A DNA stretch of 64,000 nucleotides from Imperialibacter roseus. GTDB lineage: Bacteria; Bacteroidota; Bacteroidia; Cytophagales; Cyclobacteriaceae. Each line of letters begins with the position of its first letter. Position 1 is the first letter of the stretch. The translations under genes were made by a program, and so were the position numbers. The stretch lies in contig NZ_CP136051.1 of NCBI RefSeq assembly GCF_032999765.1, positions 2,580,417 to 2,644,416 of the forward strand, written 5' to 3'. Under the pieces are notes generated by a model. That model had not been told where the DNA came from. It worked only from the letters and a program-made list of their open reading frames with translations, and made no database searches. Below, in pieces: positions 52,035 to 62,548 of this stretch.

Positions 52035-52949
52035 ATGAAAGCTGTCGTTTATGACAAATATGGTTCACCCGATGTGCTTGAACTAAAAGAGGTGGACAAA
52101 CCAACCCCTAAGGAAAATGAAGCGCTGGTAAAGGTTTACGCCACCACAGTAACAGCCGGCGATTGGCGGTTACGAAAGGCCGACCCCTTCCTGGCCCGAC
52201 TTTTCAATGGGCTGTTTAAACCCAGGCGGGTGAAAATACTGGGCTTTGAGTTAGCCGGAGTAATTGAAGCGGTGGGCAGCAAAGTGAGTACCTTCAAAAA
52301 CGGAGACGCTGTTTTCGCTTCATGTGGCCTGAGGTTTGGCGGTTATGCCGAGTACACCTGCCTTCCCGCCAACCATTTGATGGCCATGAAGCCGTCGAAC
52401 ATGACGTTTGAAGAAGCTGCCACCGTTCCCGTTGGCGGCTTGACGGCCCTGAGATTTTTGAGGCAGGGCGGCATCAAACCCGGCGACAAAGTATTGATAT
52501 ATGGTGCCTCGGGCAGCGTGGGCACGTTTGGTGTGCAGCTTGCCAGGGCTTTTGGAGCAACGGTGACGGGGGTGTGCAGCACGGCGAACATCCCGCTGGT
52601 TGCTCAGCTGGGGGCTGAGTCCATTCTGGATTATACAAAAGACGAACACACAACGACGGCTGAACGCTTCGACATCGTTTTTGATGCGGTTGGAAAAGGT
52701 ACTAAATCGCAACTTCGGCATTTGCTAAAACCAGCCGGAAAGTACGTTTCGGTAGCCGGCAATGCGAAGGGAAAGGATGATGACCTCACGGCACTGAAAA
52801 ACCTCATTGAGGCAGGAAAGCTGATCACAGTCATTGATAAACGATACAGCCTGGAACAAATCAGGGAGGCGCACACCTACGTGGAGTCATTTCGAAAAAA
52901 GGGAAATGTGGTGATCAATGTGATTGCTAGCGAAGGGCGTGCGGGCTAG
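52035..52949 (+). CDS. zinc-independent medium-chain dehydrogenase, quinone oxidoreductase type
   Basis: The 304-residue protein is a medium-chain dehydrogenase/reductase. It has the N-terminal [52 protein letters not shown], the NAD(P) motif [25 protein letters not shown] and [14 protein letters not shown] near the C-terminus. Zinc-ligand cysteines are absent, so it groups with quinone oxidoreductase-like enzymes. It probably reduces quinones or enones with NADPH. It stands alone, with a terminator downstream. Confidence 0.8.
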   Translation: MKAVVYDKYGSPDVLELKEVDKPTPKENEALVKVYATTVTAGDWRLRKADPFLARLFNGLFKPRRVKILGFELAGVIEAVGSKVSTFKNGDAVFASCGLRFGGYAEYTCLPANHLMAMKPSNMTFEEAATVPVGGLTALRFLRQGGIKPGDKVLIYGASGSVGTFGVQLARAFGATVTGVCSTANIPLVAQLGAESILDYTKDEHTTTAERFDIVFDAVGKGTKSQLRHLLKPAGKYVSVAGNAKGKDDDLTALKNLIEAGKLITVIDKRYSLEQIREAHTYVESFRKKGNVVINVIASEGRAG

Positions 52950-52976
52950 AAAAAAGCTCTTTTGACTAAAAAATAG

Positions 52977-53009
52977 CAGGCAACAGGTTCGTTGTGGAAC
53001 TGTTGCCTG
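52977..53009. terminator. bidirectional hairpin terminator between convergent genes
   Basis: A perfect 10-bp stem (CAGGCAACAG with CTGTTGCCTG, 13-nt loop) lies between the oxidoreductase gene and the PD40 gene, which converge. Read on the minus strand it is followed by CTATTTTTTAG, a weak U-tract. Confidence 0.6.
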
Positions 53010-53018
53010 TAAACTACT

Positions 53019-53042
53019 CTGGTGAGAATTAAATGTGCGCCC
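53019..53042 (+). repeat. second copy of the 24-bp dispersed repeat
   Basis: CTGGTGAGAATTAAATGT followed by GCGCCC differs from 41693-41716 in two positions. It lies just beyond the hairpin terminator, showing that this unit also occurs away from the island. Confidence 0.55.
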
Positions 53043-53079
53043 GGTTGTCGGTTACTGTTTACCTATGTACTCTACGTTG

Positions 53080-53979
53080 TTATCGGGGTCTGAGATTCTC
53101 AATGACCTGAGCATCCACCCAATAAGGTTTTCCTACCCAATTAGTACTTCCATCTTCTCTAACCTCCCACTCTCCCCTCGAAAAAAATAGATATTTCCCA
53201 TCGTGTGTTACCGATGGGGAGCTTTCCTGGAGTTCTGTGTTTATCTTACTACCCATGTTCATTGCAGGTTGCCAGGAACCATCTTTTGCTCGAAAACTGA
53301 TATAGATATCCGACCCACCATACCCGTCTTCTCTTTCAACGTCCCACATTAAATAGGATTCATCCGGAGCAATGTAAGGATGTGCAATATCTATTCCTGT
53401 ATTAATTTCAGTACCCATTTTGACCGGTGTTTCTTGTTTGCCGTTTATGAAACCAGAATAATAGATAGAGCCGTTTACCGCACTATCATCCTTTTTATAA
53501 ACAGCAAAATAATAGGTTCCCCGGGATGAAATCGACATACCATGTGCCTGATCTTTTAAGAATTCACCCAGACTTTTGAGTTCAGACCACCCTGTTGCAG
53601 TTCGTTCCCTATACTCCTTTCCAAGGTACATTGTATTGCCATCCTCAGAGAATCCTGGCCATTTTATATCAGTCTCTGTTTCGTTCCCCCATTTCCCATT
53701 TTCATATCGAATAACAAAAAATGTGCGTTTTTCATATTTTCCATTTTTCCTTGTGAAATAGTATTCCTTCATGTCTGGAGAATGCTTACCACCTTCAAAA
53801 AGTCCTTCTGGAGAAACAATGTCGGGAGCAAAAAGTACAGGAATTAGGCCCGGTGGCTTTTCTCCAAAATAGCGATCTTCCAGGGGCGGTTGGCTGGCAT
53901 CGTTTTCAATTTTTTCCTGAGCAAGAGCTGTATTGATTGAAATGGAAAATGCCAACATTAGTAATTTCATTGCTTTCAT
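53080..53979 (-). CDS. secreted PD40/WD40-like propeller protein
   Basis: The start at 53979 gives a signal peptide (MKAMKLLMLAFSISINTALAQ); the earlier ATG only adds residues read from the paralogue's 3' end. The 299-residue product has PD40-type propeller repeats, visible as APDESYLMWDVEREDGYGGSDIYISFRAKDGSWQPAMNMG and THDGKYLFFSRGEW. Such TolB-like propellers are periplasmic or surface proteins. It is a paralogue of the next gene upstream. No enzymatic motif is seen. Confidence 0.75.
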   Translation of the reverse strand: MKAMKLLMLAFSISINTALAQEKIENDASQPPLEDRYFGEKPPGLIPVLFAPDIVSPEGLFEGGKHSPDMKEYYFTRKNGKYEKRTFFVIRYENGKWGNETETDIKWPGFSEDGNTMYLGKEYRERTATGWSELKSLGEFLKDQAHGMSISSRGTYYFAVYKKDDSAVNGSIYYSGFINGKQETPVKMGTEINTGIDIAHPYIAPDESYLMWDVEREDGYGGSDIYISFRAKDGSWQPAMNMGSKINTELQESSPSVTHDGKYLFFSRGEWEVREDGSTNWVGKPYWVDAQVIENLRPR

Positions 53980-54007
53980 GGTTACTTCCTTTTTTTTTGA
54001 TGAGTTG

Positions 54008-54901
54008 TTATTGGGGTCTGAGAATCTCAATGATTTGTGCGTCAATCCAGTAGATATCCGTATTTCGGCCGCTTACCTTTCTATTAAACAAAAGGTATTT
54101 GCCGTCAGGGGTAACGGTTGCATAGGCATCCCATTGAGCGGAGTTGACCTTGTCACCCATATTGATAGCAGGACCCCACGAATCATCTTTTTGCCGGAAA
54201 CTGATGTAAAGGTCAGAGTCTCCATATCCCCCCTCCCGCTCGCTATCCCAAATGAGGTAGCTCTCGTCCGGGGCAATAAATGGATGAGCCGTCTTTTTGC
54301 CTGAGTTGACCACTGGCCCCATTCTCGCAGGCTCCTGGCGCTTGCCATCTTTGATGGTCGAAATACGAATCGCATCATTGCTTTTATAGTCATCAAAAAC
54401 ATAGGTGCCCTTTGCGGATGCCGACAGGCGCATAATCCCCCAGTCTTCCCGGTCAAACATGGGCCCAAGGCTTTTGCGCTCCGACCAACCGTCGCCAACA
54501 CGATCTTTGTACCCTTTGGCCATGTGCATGCGATTGCCATCAGGCGAGAAAACGATTTCACCTTTCCGCTTGAATTCAGTGTATTTCTTCCAGACATTGT
54601 TTTCCTGCCGGAAGCCAATAACGGTTGGGTGGAAATTGTCGGGGTTGTAGCTTGTGTATTCACCGAGGTCTCTCGTGAAGTAAAACTCTTTCATACCCGG
54701 GGCAAAGACGCCCTCTAGCTCCCAGCCTTTTTTTGAGATGATACCCGGAGCAAATGGTTCTGCCACCATGCCAGGAGGCTTTTGCCCCATATAGGGGCCC
54801 TCCATGAGTGGGAAATCAGAGTTGCCTTCCATTTTTTCTTGAGCAAGCCCGGTACTGAGAGAGATCACATTCGCCAATAGGAGCATTTTCGTGATCCGCA
54901 T
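54008..54901 (-). CDS. secreted PD40/WD40-like propeller protein, paralogue
   Basis: The start at 54901 follows an AGGAGGGGA purine-rich stretch and gives a signal peptide (MRITKMLLLANVISLSTGLAQ). The 297-residue product is close to its neighbour, with APDESYLIWDSEREGGYGDSDLYISFRQKDDSWGPAINMG and TPDGKYLLFNRKV. Both end VDAQ/IDAQ-IEN/ILRP. The pair is a tandem duplication, 28 bp apart, divergent from a LytS/LytTR system that may control them. Confidence 0.75.
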   Translation of the reverse strand: MRITKMLLLANVISLSTGLAQEKMEGNSDFPLMEGPYMGQKPPGMVAEPFAPGIISKKGWELEGVFAPGMKEFYFTRDLGEYTSYNPDNFHPTVIGFRQENNVWKKYTEFKRKGEIVFSPDGNRMHMAKGYKDRVGDGWSERKSLGPMFDREDWGIMRLSASAKGTYVFDDYKSNDAIRISTIKDGKRQEPARMGPVVNSGKKTAHPFIAPDESYLIWDSEREGGYGDSDLYISFRQKDDSWGPAINMGDKVNSAQWDAYATVTPDGKYLLFNRKVSGRNTDIYWIDAQIIEILRPQ

Positions 54902-55102
54902 TCCCCTCCTATTGTTGATATGTTTGAAATAGTTGAGTAAAATGGTCATAAGTTGAGATTGAGTTTTTGAAGGATTTACATCAAAATTCTTGTGAGAGTT
55001 GTTGATGTACACCGTTTAATTTGCCAACTGCTCTATGCATGAATGAACTGCTCAAAGAAGCCATTTAATAGTGGTTTCTTTACGTCAGTAAAACCTTATC
55101 AA

Positions 55103-56782
55103 ATGAATTTGAGATCGTTACCCTGTTTTCTCTTAGCATTGATACTTGTGACATCTTGCTCCCAAAGTCCCGTGTTCAAAAGGTACGAGACGGTATTCAA
55201 AATAGGCGATCAACAAGGGTGGGCTGCAAAAAGCTGGAATGATGAAGACTGGAAAAGTGGAAGGTTTGTAGTGGATGGCGGTCGGGTTTTCTGGTCCCGA
55301 ACTAAAATTGACATTTTGAAGGCTCCGGAATCATTGCATCCATACGGTCTTCAGCTACATGCATATGGTGAGTATGAGGTTTTTTGGGATGGCGTTTTGA
55401 TTGGGAAAAATGGAAACCCCGGTCAAGAAGAACTGCTTGGGCCTGAAGGTAAAATGTGGGCTACTTTTAGCATTCCTACTCACCTGACGGAAGCGGGAGA
55501 ACATTTATTGGCCTTGCGATCGAGTCTCCATTCTTTCCCAAATCACACAAGAATAGAAGAGTTGGACATCGCTTATTATGATGATTTATTAACCGACAGG
55601 CTCATCGAATCTTCCTATATGCATCTGTTTGCAGGAGCCTTTCTCATCGCCGCATTCTATTTTCTTTTTCTGTTTCTGAGTGACAAAAAAGAGTATGCAA
55701 TGCTAATTTTTAGTATAAGCTGCTTTCTCTTTTTTCTCCTGATATTGGCGGAGTTCATTAAAGCCTATGTGCCCATCCATTACAGTCTGCATGTCGTACG
55801 TTTACAGGTCATAGGCATTCTGATGCTCGGTATTTCTTTTTTGATTCCGTTCTATTTTTCCATGCAGTTTCCTTTCCCTAAGCGAAAATTGCTGCTGATC
55901 ATCTATGCCGGAATTCTATTGTTCATTTTCCTGACAAAATATGATTACTTCGAATTGACGGCCAATAATATGGCTTTAAGCATGTGGCTTTTTTCTTTTG
56001 GGATAGCGGTGTTTGGAGGTTACAGAAAAATGAAAGGCGCCCGCCTCGTGCTGCTGGCGCTACTATTATCCGTGCTTATAAGTTTTGTCGCTTCCTTTAA
56101 CAAAAGCCTGTTCGGAGGCTTCAGTCTTATTCTCCTCAGCATGTTCTATTTGCTTTCTCTCCGAATCAAAGAACAACGGCTGGCTTATGAAACTTCGCTG
56201 GTTCAATCCACACGTCTGCGGCTCGAATTACTAAAGAAGAATATTCAACCTCATTTTCTAATGAATACCCTGACCTCATTAATAGATTGGGTGGAAGAAT
56301 CTCCCAAAAAAGGAGTTTTGTTCATAGAAGCCCTGGCCAAAGAATTTGATTTATTTAATCAGATAGAAGATCAAACACTGATCCCTATTGCTCAAGAAAT
56401 AGCCCTTTGCCGTGCGCATATTGAGGTTATGACGTACAGGAAAGAGGTCAACTATTTCTGGGAGGAAGAAGGCATAGACCCTGAACAAAAAATACCACCT
56501 GCCATTCTTCACACGCTATTGGAAAATGGCATTACGCACAGCTTGCCTCTGGAAGATAATAGCGTCAAATTTAAGTTGGTATTTGAGTCGAACAGTGAGT
56601 GCAGGTGTTTTACCTTTTTTACGTTTGCTGCTGGTGCGAGGCAAGCATCGGAAGATAGAGATGAAGGCACAGGGCTGAAATACATCAAGGCTCGATTGAC
56701 AGAAAGTTATCATTCGAATTGGGATTTTACCTCTGAGCCAACAAATCATGGTTGGAAGAACGTCCTAAAAATATACTCATAA
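55103..56782 (+). CDS. LytS-like sensor histidine kinase with extracytoplasmic sensor
   Basis: I choose the start at 55103 because it yields a lipobox-like N-terminus (MNLRSLPCFLLALILVTSC). The 559-residue product has a beta-rich sensor (~25-175, GQQGWAAKSWNDEDW, YGLQLHAYGEYEVFWDGVLIGKNG, a jelly-roll-like fold of the 7TM-DISM type), about seven to eight TMs (~190-380) and a His_kinase core with His384 (KKNIQPHFLMNTLTS). The ATPase part is shorter than usual (HTLLENGITHSL, GTGLKYIKARL). It is paired with the regulator that starts 4 nt downstream. Confidence 0.8.
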   Translation: MNLRSLPCFLLALILVTSCSQSPVFKRYETVFKIGDQQGWAAKSWNDEDWKSGRFVVDGGRVFWSRTKIDILKAPESLHPYGLQLHAYGEYEVFWDGVLIGKNGNPGQEELLGPEGKMWATFSIPTHLTEAGEHLLALRSSLHSFPNHTRIEELDIAYYDDLLTDRLIESSYMHLFAGAFLIAAFYFLFLFLSDKKEYAMLIFSISCFLFFLLILAEFIKAYVPIHYSLHVVRLQVIGILMLGISFLIPFYFSMQFPFPKRKLLLIIYAGILLFIFLTKYDYFELTANNMALSMWLFSFGIAVFGGYRKMKGARLVLLALLLSVLISFVASFNKSLFGGFSLILLSMFYLLSLRIKEQRLAYETSLVQSTRLRLELLKKNIQPHFLMNTLTSLIDWVEESPKKGVLFIEALAKEFDLFNQIEDQTLIPIAQEIALCRAHIEVMTYRKEVNYFWEEEGIDPEQKIPPAILHTLLENGITHSLPLEDNSVKFKLVFESNSECRCFTFFTFAAGARQASEDRDEGTGLKYIKARLTESYHSNWDFTSEPTNHGWKNVLKIYS

Positions 56783-56786
56783 AGGG

Positions 56787-57485
56787 ATGAATGTTTTAAT
56801 CGTTGAAGATGAGTCAAGAATTGCCAAAAGAATTGAAAGGATGACCCGTGACATTCTTGGCAATGACTTACACTTTCTCACCCATATTAACACACTCCAT
56901 GAGGCATTGAAATTTATTGAAAATAGCTCATTGGATTTCGTTCTCCTGGATTTGAATCTTAATGGCGAAAGTGGTTTTGACCTCCTGACGACGGCGGTTT
57001 CGGAGTCGTTTCATACCATCGTAATTTCAGCCTACCAAGACCAGGCAATTACGGCTTTTGAATATGGAGTGTTAGATTTTGTACCTAAGCCCTTTAACAG
57101 AGGTCGGTTGGAGCAAGCTTTCAACCGTGCCATCACCAAAGAAAAAACAGCGGCGAATAAGGTTAGGTTTCTAGCAGTAAAAAAAAGACAAAGGATACAG
57201 CTGATTCCCATTGAAGATTTACTTTTTATTAAAGGAGCAGGAGTCTATACGGAACTCTTTCTGACAGACGGAACAAAAGAACTGCATGATAAATCACTCG
57301 AAAAGCTGGAACAGCTATTATCGCCTACTTTTGAACGTGTCCACAAATCATACTTACTGAAGGTGTCTGAGGTAAGGGAAATTATTGTGAAGCCTGGCAG
57401 CAAATATATGGCCGAGCTTAAAAATGGGGCACTTATCCCTATTGGAAGAACTAAATACAGAGACATAAAGGCGAAGTGGCTTTAA
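56787..57485 (+). CDS. LytTR-family response regulator
   Basis: The 232-residue protein has a receiver (VLIVEDESRIAKRIERM, Asp55 in FVLLDLNLNGESGF, ISAYQDQAITAFEYGVLDFVPKPFNRGRL) and a LytTR domain (FLAVKKRQRIQLIPIEDLLFIKGAGVYTELFL, FERVHKSYLLKVSEVREI). It starts 4 nt after the kinase stop. It probably governs the divergent PD40 genes or others; no site can be named. Confidence 0.9.
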   Translation: MNVLIVEDESRIAKRIERMTRDILGNDLHFLTHINTLHEALKFIENSSLDFVLLDLNLNGESGFDLLTTAVSESFHTIVISAYQDQAITAFEYGVLDFVPKPFNRGRLEQAFNRAITKEKTAANKVRFLAVKKRQRIQLIPIEDLLFIKGAGVYTELFLTDGTKELHDKSLEKLEQLLSPTFERVHKSYLLKVSEVREIIVKPGSKYMAELKNGALIPIGRTKYRDIKAKWL

Positions 57486-57684
57486 ACACCTTGTTGATAC
57501 GGAAAGAAAACCCCCTAACCAATTCTCCGGCATCTAGTGACATATACCATGGATTGGGGATATTGGAATCTCTTTCAATTTGTTGACAAGAAACCAAGAA
57601 CAGTGGTATATATTTCTATACATTCAATCGCTGCATGTCAGTGGATCACAACTGGAAATATTTTGTAGTTTCCTGAACCAGATC

Positions 57685-58317
57685 TCAATACTTCAACACC
57701 CAAACGCCTTCTCCAAACGCACTGGCCGATGAGGTAGCGGCTACGGCTTCGTCCCACGTGGGATAATCGCCCACAGACACACGGTGGAATAGCTTGTTGG
57801 TGCCGGAAGGGTTAATTATTTTCAAGCTGTTTCCTTCTTTGGCCAGTTTGTTGGCATAGTCCATGGCCAGGTCGCCATCCACACTGCTTGAAACGACCAC
57901 GTAGAAGCGTCCCGTTGGTGAAGCAACAGTTTCAATTGTTCCGGGTGTTTGCTTGGCGGCTAATTCATCCAGTTTGGCTCTTACCAGCGCCAATTGATCC
58001 TTTGCATATTGCTGATCTGGTAAAAGAGAGGCCGCTTCAGCATAAAGGGAATGCGCCGTCTCCCAATTCTCTTCTGCAAATGCCACATCGGCATTTTTTA
58101 TCAACTCTTCGTATTTAACTTTCTTCTGAGCCTCCAGCTCCTGTCTTTTTTTCTCGGCCTCTTCTTTGGCTATTTGTTCCAAACGAGCCTTTTCTTTTGC
58201 CTCTTGTTGAGGCTTATACATAAACAGGTAATACCCGCCCGCCAATACCACCAGCACTAGCGCCAGGATGATAATCACGCCTGCGGTCTTGCTGCTTCCG
58301 TTAGAATTCTCAGCCAT
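57685..58317 (-). CDS. SPOR-domain protein with TM and coiled coil
   Basis: The 210-residue protein has a TM at ~13-33, an Ala/Glu/Lys-rich coiled coil (~36-70, EAKEKARLEQIAKEEAEKKRQ), a short TPR-like region and a C-terminal SPOR domain (~135-210, GRFYVVVSSSVDGDLAMDYANKLAKEG, KLFHRVSVGDYPTWDEAVAA). SPOR domains bind denuded peptidoglycan, so the protein likely localises to division or cell-pole sites. The gene converges with the regulator gene. It is not FtsN itself but of similar organisation. Confidence 0.85.
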   Translation of the reverse strand: MAENSNGSSKTAGVIIILALVLVVLAGGYYLFMYKPQQEAKEKARLEQIAKEEAEKKRQELEAQKKVKYEELIKNADVAFAEENWETAHSLYAEAASLLPDQQYAKDQLALVRAKLDELAAKQTPGTIETVASPTGRFYVVVSSSVDGDLAMDYANKLAKEGNSLKIINPSGTNKLFHRVSVGDYPTWDEAVAATSSASAFGEGVWVLKY

Positions 58318-58482
58318 TGGTCAATAACTTTAAGTTGAAGGTTATACAATGATAAATAAATTGGAGTTAATTCCCCTCATTGTCCTACTGTTGCGTCAGT
58401 AAATCACCTTATGCAGCTCTTTTTTCTTATTTTTAAAAGGTTTTTCAACTGTATTTGGCTATTTAAACTTGCTGTTCTGCCA

Positions 58483-59655
<1,173 letters not shown>

Positions 59656-59812
59656 TTAGGTGTGTAGAAGCGCTTTCATGCCCCTTCAATAATGAAATTA
59701 GTGATTTAAATCATCATTTCTTAATAATAATTGTTGATTTGACACTTTTAATTTCAAGTGTTGGCTAGTCGCTGGAATGGTCACTCACTATTGCTCACGT
59801 GGTGGGTGTTAG

Positions 59813-60430
59813 CTACCTGGAATTGCGCTTTGATTCTTGCTTGTAATTCATGTAAACGTTAAATGCCCATAGCACCCAGGTAAGGCTGACGAGGAAATAC
59901 CCGGTATTGGAGATGGCCTCAAGTGTGTAATAGTCTCTATATCCCACAAGAAAGAGGATGGTGCTTATGAGCAATGGGATACTTGCGATGAACCCAAAAA
60001 CCTGAATCCATTTCCTAAATGCTGCATAGGAGGCAATCAGCAACAAAGAGGGGAAATATAAAAAATTGGAGCTGATGGTAATGCGGTAAAAGCCCTGGTA
60101 GTCTTCCACTGAGGCCACATCCGTGATCTCAAACAGACTCATGAATGAAATTCCAAAAGAAATTGCCTGGGCTGTAAAACCAGCTGCTGCCAGAATTTGT
60201 CCCTCTTCTTCTGCCTTCATGGCAATCACTGTGAGGCCAATCAACAAAAACGCTCCTGACAATTGAATGATAATAACAGTGTTTTCGGGGTAAACAGGAA
60301 ACTCTCCGCTAAAATCTGGAGGGTGAAAAATGGCTGAAAACATTTGCAACAGAAACGCCCCGGTAAAGCCAGTGATCATTGTCAGGGTAATGAGCCATTC
60401 GTTTCGTTCTGTCACAGACTTTTCCATCAA
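59813..60430 (-). CDS. hypothetical membrane protein
   Basis: The 205-residue protein has about six TM segments (MITGFTGAFLLQMFSAIF, VIIIQLSGAFLLIGLTVIAM, and others) and short polar loops. I do not recognise the family. Its C-terminus is basic (NYKQESKRNSR), which fits a cytoplasmic tail. It is 67 bp from the VLRF1-like gene's stop, on the same strand. Confidence 0.55.
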   Translation of the reverse strand: MMEKSVTERNEWLITLTMITGFTGAFLLQMFSAIFHPPDFSGEFPVYPENTVIIIQLSGAFLLIGLTVIAMKAEEEGQILAAAGFTAQAISFGISFMSLFEITDVASVEDYQGFYRITISSNFLYFPSLLLIASYAAFRKWIQVFGFIASIPLLISTILFLVGYRDYYTLEAISNTGYFLVSLTWVLWAFNVYMNYKQESKRNSR

Positions 60431-60497
60431 TAAATATAGAAAAGTTCATGGGTCAATTTCAAGACCTTTGGTAAGGTGCGGCGCCCTCTACCCTCTT

Positions 60498-61181
60498 TCA
60501 ATTGCGGGATGCCATCAGTGGCTCCATTACCTCTCGGTACTGCTCCTCATAAAATAACAAAGGCGCTTTGAGTTTCTTTATAGCCGCTTCCAAGTTGGTG
60601 AAGTTAGACTGTGGGATATGTACCGGTATTTTGTACAGCCTGGGATCGTTTTTCTCAAATGGGCATTTCACCTTCGATTGATACAAGTAAGGGATTAACG
60701 TGGTGTTGCAGTTGAGGGCCAGCCGGTCGACCGTGTACTTCTCTAAAAGGTCGGTCAAAGTCAAATTGATCTTCTCAAAAAACTCAATTGTTTCAGCCAA
60801 CCTCACTCTCGAACCAGCCCGGGATTTCCCTTTCTTTTTCAGGTACTTGATCTGACTGAAGCCCTGCTTCTTGCGGGTCATGTAGGCCCCAAACGATGTG
60901 TGATACATGTTCTCCCCACCACGCATCAGGCTGATGGTGGCATAGCCCGACTCCATACTTATGTACAGCACCCGGGCCTCGCTTGTAATGATGGACAGGT
61001 CGTCGTTCAGCACAAGATGAAGTGGCAGTCGGATGCTACCCACTGGGTTCAGGTCAGCATCCTTTAATACGATAGCGTGTTTTTTGAAATGATACTCATG
61101 TGCCGGAAAATGCTGCCTCACGAGCGTGCAGAGCTGCCCGATGGGTAAGTGGAACAAGTTGGCACTAAGTTGATTTATCAA
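60498..61181 (-). CDS. VLRF1/Vms1-like peptidyl-tRNA release factor
   Basis: The 227-residue protein resembles the VLRF1 release-factor fold of eukaryotic Vms1/ANKZF1. Evidence: ISMESGYATISLMRGGE (beta-strand motif), the loop TRKKQGFSQ at 102-110 containing the Gln in a K-Q-G-x-S-Q context, KSRAGSRVRLAETIEFFEKI with a following helical stretch, and NDPRLYKIPVHIPQSNFTNLEAAI, which parallels the DPR-x-F-P segment of VLRF1. In Vms1, the Gln in that loop is needed to release stalled nascent chains. It is a bacterial homologue, probably for ribosome rescue. This is a motif-level match from memory. Confidence 0.55.
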   Translation of the reverse strand: MINQLSANLFHLPIGQLCTLVRQHFPAHEYHFKKHAIVLKDADLNPVGSIRLPLHLVLNDDLSIITSEARVLYISMESGYATISLMRGGENMYHTSFGAYMTRKKQGFSQIKYLKKKGKSRAGSRVRLAETIEFFEKINLTLTDLLEKYTVDRLALNCNTTLIPYLYQSKVKCPFEKNDPRLYKIPVHIPQSNFTNLEAAIKKLKAPLLFYEEQYREVMEPLMASRN

Positions 61182-61211
61182 TGGAAGTAGCTGGTAATAA
61201 TGAGTTTTATA

Positions 61212-61583
61212 TCAATTACTTAAAAACTTCAAATGATCAAGCATCCGCTCTTTGATTATGTTCACTATTCGCTTATTGATGGCGTTGCTCATGGCGCTGT
61301 AACGCTCATATTCCTGTAAGGTAAACTGGCCAATAATCACTCCCCGTAGTTCGCTTCTCAGCGCATGGTCTTGTTCAAAGCATGAGTTTACGTAATGGAG
61401 CTTCTTTTCCGTGTTTAACAAGGAAAAATCAGGCTTCTTGGTGGCAATATACCGCTTCGTGCAGGCGATGAGCAAATCATGCTTCATTTTGATAACTGGT
61501 CTTACTACAGTATTTTGAAACGCTTCTTCCTCACTGGTTTCAGAGGTCACTTTTGCCTTCGGTATCGCTGGTCTTTTTGTCAT
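61212..61583 (-). CDS. conserved hypothetical protein, VLRF1-associated
   Basis: The 123-residue protein has a charged N-terminus and helical C-terminal half (VRPVIKMKHDLLIACTKRYIATKK, RGVIIGQFTLQEYERYSAMSNAINKRIVNIIKERM). It resembles small Bacteroidota proteins often labelled 'glyoxalase' by automatic annotation, but I see no glyoxalase fold signature. It lies 30 bp upstream of the VLRF1-like gene on the same strand, so they are likely co-transcribed. Confidence 0.6.
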   Translation of the reverse strand: MTKRPAIPKAKVTSETSEEEAFQNTVVRPVIKMKHDLLIACTKRYIATKKPDFSLLNTEKKLHYVNSCFEQDHALRSELRGVIIGQFTLQEYERYSAMSNAINKRIVNIIKERMLDHLKFLSN

Positions 61584-61653
61584 GCATCGAAAAACAAGAA
61601 ATCGCTTCTACTTGTTCATAACTGCCATAGAATAAGCGGGAGCGTCTATAACA

Positions 61654-62409
61654 TCACCTGACAGTTACATGAATGCATTTCGTTTGACTTTCAAGGAGTA
61701 CATAACACTTGCCTTCCTCCTGTAGCTTGATTAATTCACGCAATAATAGATTTCGCAGGCGGTAGGAATAAACTGGTGTGCTATTGCCTCTCTCAAAAAA
61801 GCGTGTTTGGGCAATGTCAAAAGTTCGGCCATAATAATGGGACGAGTTATTGGCCGTGGCGTTGAGGTTGTTTTTGCGTAGCGATTTTTGGTCCTCGACG
61901 GTTCGCAATATGGAGGTGACGGAAAACCGATACTCTGTCATTTCCAGTTCTTCGAGTCGGTCGCAAAACCTTTCACCTATAAGGTTTAGAAACTCTGCAG
62001 CGGATGGCTGCAGGTAAGGTAATGAGTTTGTTAAATGGGGAATTTCATAGTACTTGTTGTCGGTTATTTCATGGAGTTTGTAACGGCTACCAAACGCTTT
62101 AGCGTCTGATTTATGTTCGGCTTTTGATGCCAAAGGCTTTGTCAGGCCTTTTGCTTTTGCTACTTCAAGGTGATAATCGTTGATGTAACGGTGTACTGCC
62201 CTATTTTCTTCTTTTGAAAGCACCGCAACGGGCACCATGTCTTCAGTTTTACCTTTTGATACCGGGTAAAGCACCTTGAATAGCAGCAACATAGTACCTA
62301 TTACTGCTCCCGTTGCTACAAGGATTTTACGAATACTATACCTCACTCCTTTTTGACCGGCGTCAGGGTTGCCTCGGGAAGGAGACGGAAAATTCCCATT
62401 TCTATTCAT
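61654..62409 (-). CDS. DUF5715/M15-like peptidase with TM anchor
   Basis: The 251-residue protein has a TM at ~28-50. The last 100 residues resemble D-Ala-D-Ala carboxypeptidase (M15) enzymes: VTSILRTVEDQKSLRKNNLNATANNSSHYYGRTFDIAQ places His191 and Asp198 in an H-x6-D arrangement, Glu240 is a candidate acid and KCIHVTV supplies His247. It is probably a periplasmic cell-wall peptidase. It sits upstream of the two preceding genes on the minus strand. Confidence 0.7.
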   Translation of the reverse strand: MNRNGNFPSPSRGNPDAGQKGVRYSIRKILVATGAVIGTMLLLFKVLYPVSKGKTEDMVPVAVLSKEENRAVHRYINDYHLEVAKAKGLTKPLASKAEHKSDAKAFGSRYKLHEITDNKYYEIPHLTNSLPYLQPSAAEFLNLIGERFCDRLEELEMTEYRFSVTSILRTVEDQKSLRKNNLNATANNSSHYYGRTFDIAQTRFFERGNSTPVYSYRLRNLLLRELIKLQEEGKCYVLLESQTKCIHVTVR

Positions 62410-62548
62410 TTCCAGACCACTGTTAATGCTGCGAAGTGAATAATATAACTCGACTTTTCATTGAAATGGAGCATATTTAAATCTCTCCCGGTGGCTGCCT
62501 TCACTCGTGTAGAAAATGGGACGGTATAAAAAGATCGGATCTGAATGA

